Shown here piece after piece: positions 59,616 through 61,614 of a stretch of 61,614 bases of DNA (position 1 is its first letter; every line of letters begins with the position of its first letter). The position numbers and the translations under genes are program-made. The notes below the pieces were generated by a model, which saw only the letters and a program-made list of their open reading frames with translations, searched no databases and was not told the DNA's origin. The stretch is from Gammaproteobacteria bacterium (GTDB lineage Bacteria > Pseudomonadota > Gammaproteobacteria > Acidiferrobacterales > SPGG2): the NCBI GenBank assembly GCA_029861845.1, contig JAOTYM010000009.1:1-61614 (forward strand). The letters run 5' to 3'.

Positions 59616-60952
59616 ATGAGTTCCTCAAAGTGCCGGCCGCGCAACAAGCGTGTAGCCAACTTTTCTTCCACGTAGGTTCTAACTGGGTTGATACCAATTC
59701 GGCGCAGCACGTCGTCTGCGAACGCATACGTGAGGACACTGCGCGCGTCTTGTTCGTCGATACCTCGCGACCGCAGATAATAGACAGCATTTTCGTCGAG
59801 CTGGCCGACGGTGGCCCCATGGGCACACTTCACATCATCGGCATAGATCTCTAGCTGTGGCTTGGTGTCAATTTCGGCGTCACGCGACAGGAGTAGATTT
59901 TTGTTTTCCTGCTGCGCGTCGGTGTGTTGGGCGTCTTGGCGAACGACGATACGACCATTAAAAACGGCCCGGGCGCGCCCGTCCAACACCCCTCTATAAA
60001 ATTCACGACTCGTACAACGCGGCTGCGCATGGTCGATGTCGGTGTGATTATCGACGTGTTGACGACCGGTTACCAAGTAAAGACCGTTGAGGACACACTC
60101 TCCGCCTTCGGCTGCAAAGGATACCTGGATGTCGTTACGCACCAGCGCACCGCCAAGCGTAATATTATGCGAGGCGAAACGACTATTCGCCTGTTGCTGG
60201 ACATAAAGGCCGCCAATATGAAAGGCCTTCGAACTCTCTTGTCCCAGCTTACAATGTTCGATGGCACAATTCTCATCTGCGACTACCTCGGTCACCGCAT
60301 TGGTGAGGTAGCGCGTCTCTGTCAACGAGATGTAACTTTCGATGATGGTTAACTGGCTATTCTTTTCCGCCACGATCAGATTGCGAGGCTGCACCAATGT
60401 TTCCTCACCATTTCCGGCGGATACAAACAAGACATGAATAGGCGCCGGTACAATGATGTCTGCGGGCACGTGCACATAGGCGCCGTCACTGAGGAAAGCC
60501 GTGTTCAGTGCCGCAAATCCATACTTTTCAGTGGTTGCGTACTGTCCTAGATAAGGCCTTAGTACCTCCGGGCGATTTGTTAAGGTCTGCGCTAAGCTGT
60601 CGACGCTGACGCCATCTGGTAATGCACCTAAAGATGTAAGCGCTTGCGAGTAATGTCCGTTGACGAAGACCAGTCTATGACATAACAGATCACGGAACAG
60701 AAAGTCATCCAACTGTTCGTGTGCGACACCGTTGAGCCCTTTGCCGGGCAACTTGAATACACTCTTTTGGATCGGTGCGACATTCGTATATTTCCAATCC
60801 TCATCACGACGCGTAGGGAAACCTTGTTCCGCGAAACGAGCTAGCGCTTTCTCCCGCGCCTGGTGGATCCAAGCCTCGCCACTCCCCGGGAGGTCTTTGC
60901 TCGCATGCGCAAACATATCGACATAGGCGTTGGTTTGGGCGATATCGCTCAT
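59612..60952 (-). CDS. sufD: SufD, SufBCD complex subunit
   Basis: 446 residues from ATG 60952 (MSDIAQTNAY); the open frame extends further but without a better start. TRRDEDWKYTNVAPIQKSVF is the N-terminal family motif, and the beta-helix core ends with CAHGATVGQLDENAVYYLRSRGIDE. It forms the scaffold complex with SufB and SufC. It lies 19 bp downstream of sufC. Confidence 0.93.
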   Translation of the reverse strand: MSDIAQTNAYVDMFAHASKDLPGSGEAWIHQAREKALARFAEQGFPTRRDEDWKYTNVAPIQKSVFKLPGKGLNGVAHEQLDDFLFRDLLCHRLVFVNGHYSQALTSLGALPDGVSVDSLAQTLTNRPEVLRPYLGQYATTEKYGFAALNTAFLSDGAYVHVPADIIVPAPIHVLFVSAGNGEETLVQPRNLIVAEKNSQLTIIESYISLTETRYLTNAVTEVVADENCAIEHCKLGQESSKAFHIGGLYVQQQANSRFASHNITLGGALVRNDIQVSFAAEGGECVLNGLYLVTGRQHVDNHTDIDHAQPRCTSREFYRGVLDGRARAVFNGRIVVRQDAQHTDAQQENKNLLLSRDAEIDTKPQLEIYADDVKCAHGATVGQLDENAVYYLRSRGIDEQDARSVLTYAFADDVLRRIGINPVRTYVEEKLATRLLRGRHFEELI

Positions 60953-60971
60953 GGGAGTGCGCCTGTGGAAC

Positions 60972-61614
60972 CTAAGCGGGGTGGGCGCCGGGTTGCTCCT
61001 TGAGCCAGCTGTAACCAAGCCGCTCAAGTTCGTGCGCTAGTGTCTTATCACCGGATTTTACAATGCGACCCTCAGCCAGCACGTGAATATGATCGGGGAC
61101 GATATAGTTGAGGAGGCGTTGATAGTGGGTGACCAGAATCATGGCGCGACTCGGATCGCGCAGTGCATTGACACCGTCGGCCACGGCCTTGAGGGCATCG
61201 ATGTCTAGGCCAGAGTCGGTTTCATCCAAAATAGCGAGCTTCGGCTCCAGCACCGCCATTTGTAGAATCTCGTTGCGTTTCTTTTCGCCACCTGAGAATC
61301 CTTCGTTTACGGAACGGTACATAAGCTCTTCTTTCATGTGGACCAGCTTCAACTTTTCCTTTACGAGAGCGAGAAAATCGATAGCATCGAGCTCCGCCAA
61401 ACCTTGCTCTGTGCGCACCGCGTTAATGGCGGCCTTGAGCAGGTAAATATTGTTTACGCCGGGGATTTCTACCGGATATTGAAACGCCAGGAAGATGCCC
61501 TCGCGAGCGCGCTGTTCCGGCGGTAACTCCAGGAGATTCTTGCCGTTGTAGGTGACCTGGCCACCGGTGACTTCATAGTTGTCACGACCAGCTAGCACGT
61601 GCGCCAGCGTGCTC
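60972..61614 (-). CDS. sufC: SufC ATPase, 5' end outside window
   Basis: The open frame continues beyond the right edge, so the Walker A motif and start are missing; the visible part starts STLAHVLAGRDNYEV. Signature LSGGEKKRNE-type motif (SGGEKKRNEILQMA), Walker B LAILDETDSGLDIDALK and the H-loop VTHYQRLL are present. About 214 codons are visible of the roughly 250 of the family. sufB should lie upstream, outside the window. Confidence 0.93.
   Translation of the reverse strand, partial: STLAHVLAGRDNYEVTGGQVTYNGKNLLELPPEQRAREGIFLAFQYPVEIPGVNNIYLLKAAINAVRTEQGLAELDAIDFLALVKEKLKLVHMKEELMYRSVNEGFSGGEKKRNEILQMAVLEPKLAILDETDSGLDIDALKAVADGVNALRDPSRAMILVTHYQRLLNYIVPDHIHVLAEGRIVKSGDKTLAHELERLGYSWLKEQPGAHPA

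Overview
The window reads as a chromosome segment of a gammaproteobacterium with a respiratory or lithotrophic lifestyle. YggX, a GlnB with the classical uridylylation loop, a DUF1820 protein, PdxH, FimT/GspH-type pseudopilin, oligopeptidase B and MltD all point that way. The many c-type cytochromes, a fused haem-porin, a divergent bd-like oxidase subunit and a pyruvate:ferredoxin oxidoreductase with its own ferredoxin and NADP reductase suggest an energy metabolism based on inorganic or extracellular electron transfer. The species cannot be named from the sequence alone.

Region 1-12.6 kb is an electron-transfer island on the + strand. It begins inside a repetitive multidomain cytochrome c, followed by a dihaem cytochrome, a monohaem lipoprotein cytochrome, an outer-membrane porin carrying one N-terminal CxxCH (Cyc2-like architecture), and a PAS-SARP/BTAD regulator. 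A second block holds a small conserved protein, a one-helix protein, a CydA-like membrane subunit, a dihaem cytochrome and an 825-residue trihaem/EB_dh-like membrane protein. A third block holds a cupredoxin-like exported protein and a 46-residue one-helix protein. Two near-identical sites (TGTCAC repeated at exactly 11 bp) precede the second and third blocks. That is the operator geometry expected for the SARP regulator encoded between them, so the island looks like one regulon.

Region 12.7-15.7 kb is decayed and mobile-looking: three 3' fragments of tRNA-Arg-like sequence, two copies of a palindromic repeat, a terminator, a cyclase-family gene remnant, a pseudopilin with Gly/Asn repeats and a membrane PilZ protein. 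Class II DAHP synthase follows. Region 17.3-22.6 kb (- strand) is a ferredoxin, ferredoxin-NADP reductase and three-gene pyruvate/2-oxoacid:ferredoxin oxidoreductase module.

Region 22.6-36 kb is mixed accessory DNA: an RtcB remnant, a phage-type HTH protein, a HalD/ArpA-like Fe(II)/2-oxoglutarate oxygenase, a HELCHH protein, MltD, a PhyH-like fragment, a Rap1a-like protein, LigD/Ku end joining with MerR-TPR and DUF72 neighbours, a two-subunit CoA-transferase and a broken metallophosphoesterase. Region 36-47.6 kb contains a double PilZ protein, an AI-2E transporter family protein, three lipoproteins (one an M48 protease), M16 peptidase, PdxH, DedA-like protein, GalE, and a JAMM peptidase overlapping a ubiquitin-like/rhodanese/E1 fusion.

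Region 48-54.6 kb has tandem GGDEF-EAL proteins, oligopeptidase B and PII. Region 55-61.6 kb is iron-sulfur related: YggX, an A-type carrier, an ATP-grasp enzyme, and the tail of a SUF operon (sufC-sufD-sufS-sufU-sufT-Rieske) running off the right end. sufB would be expected just outside.
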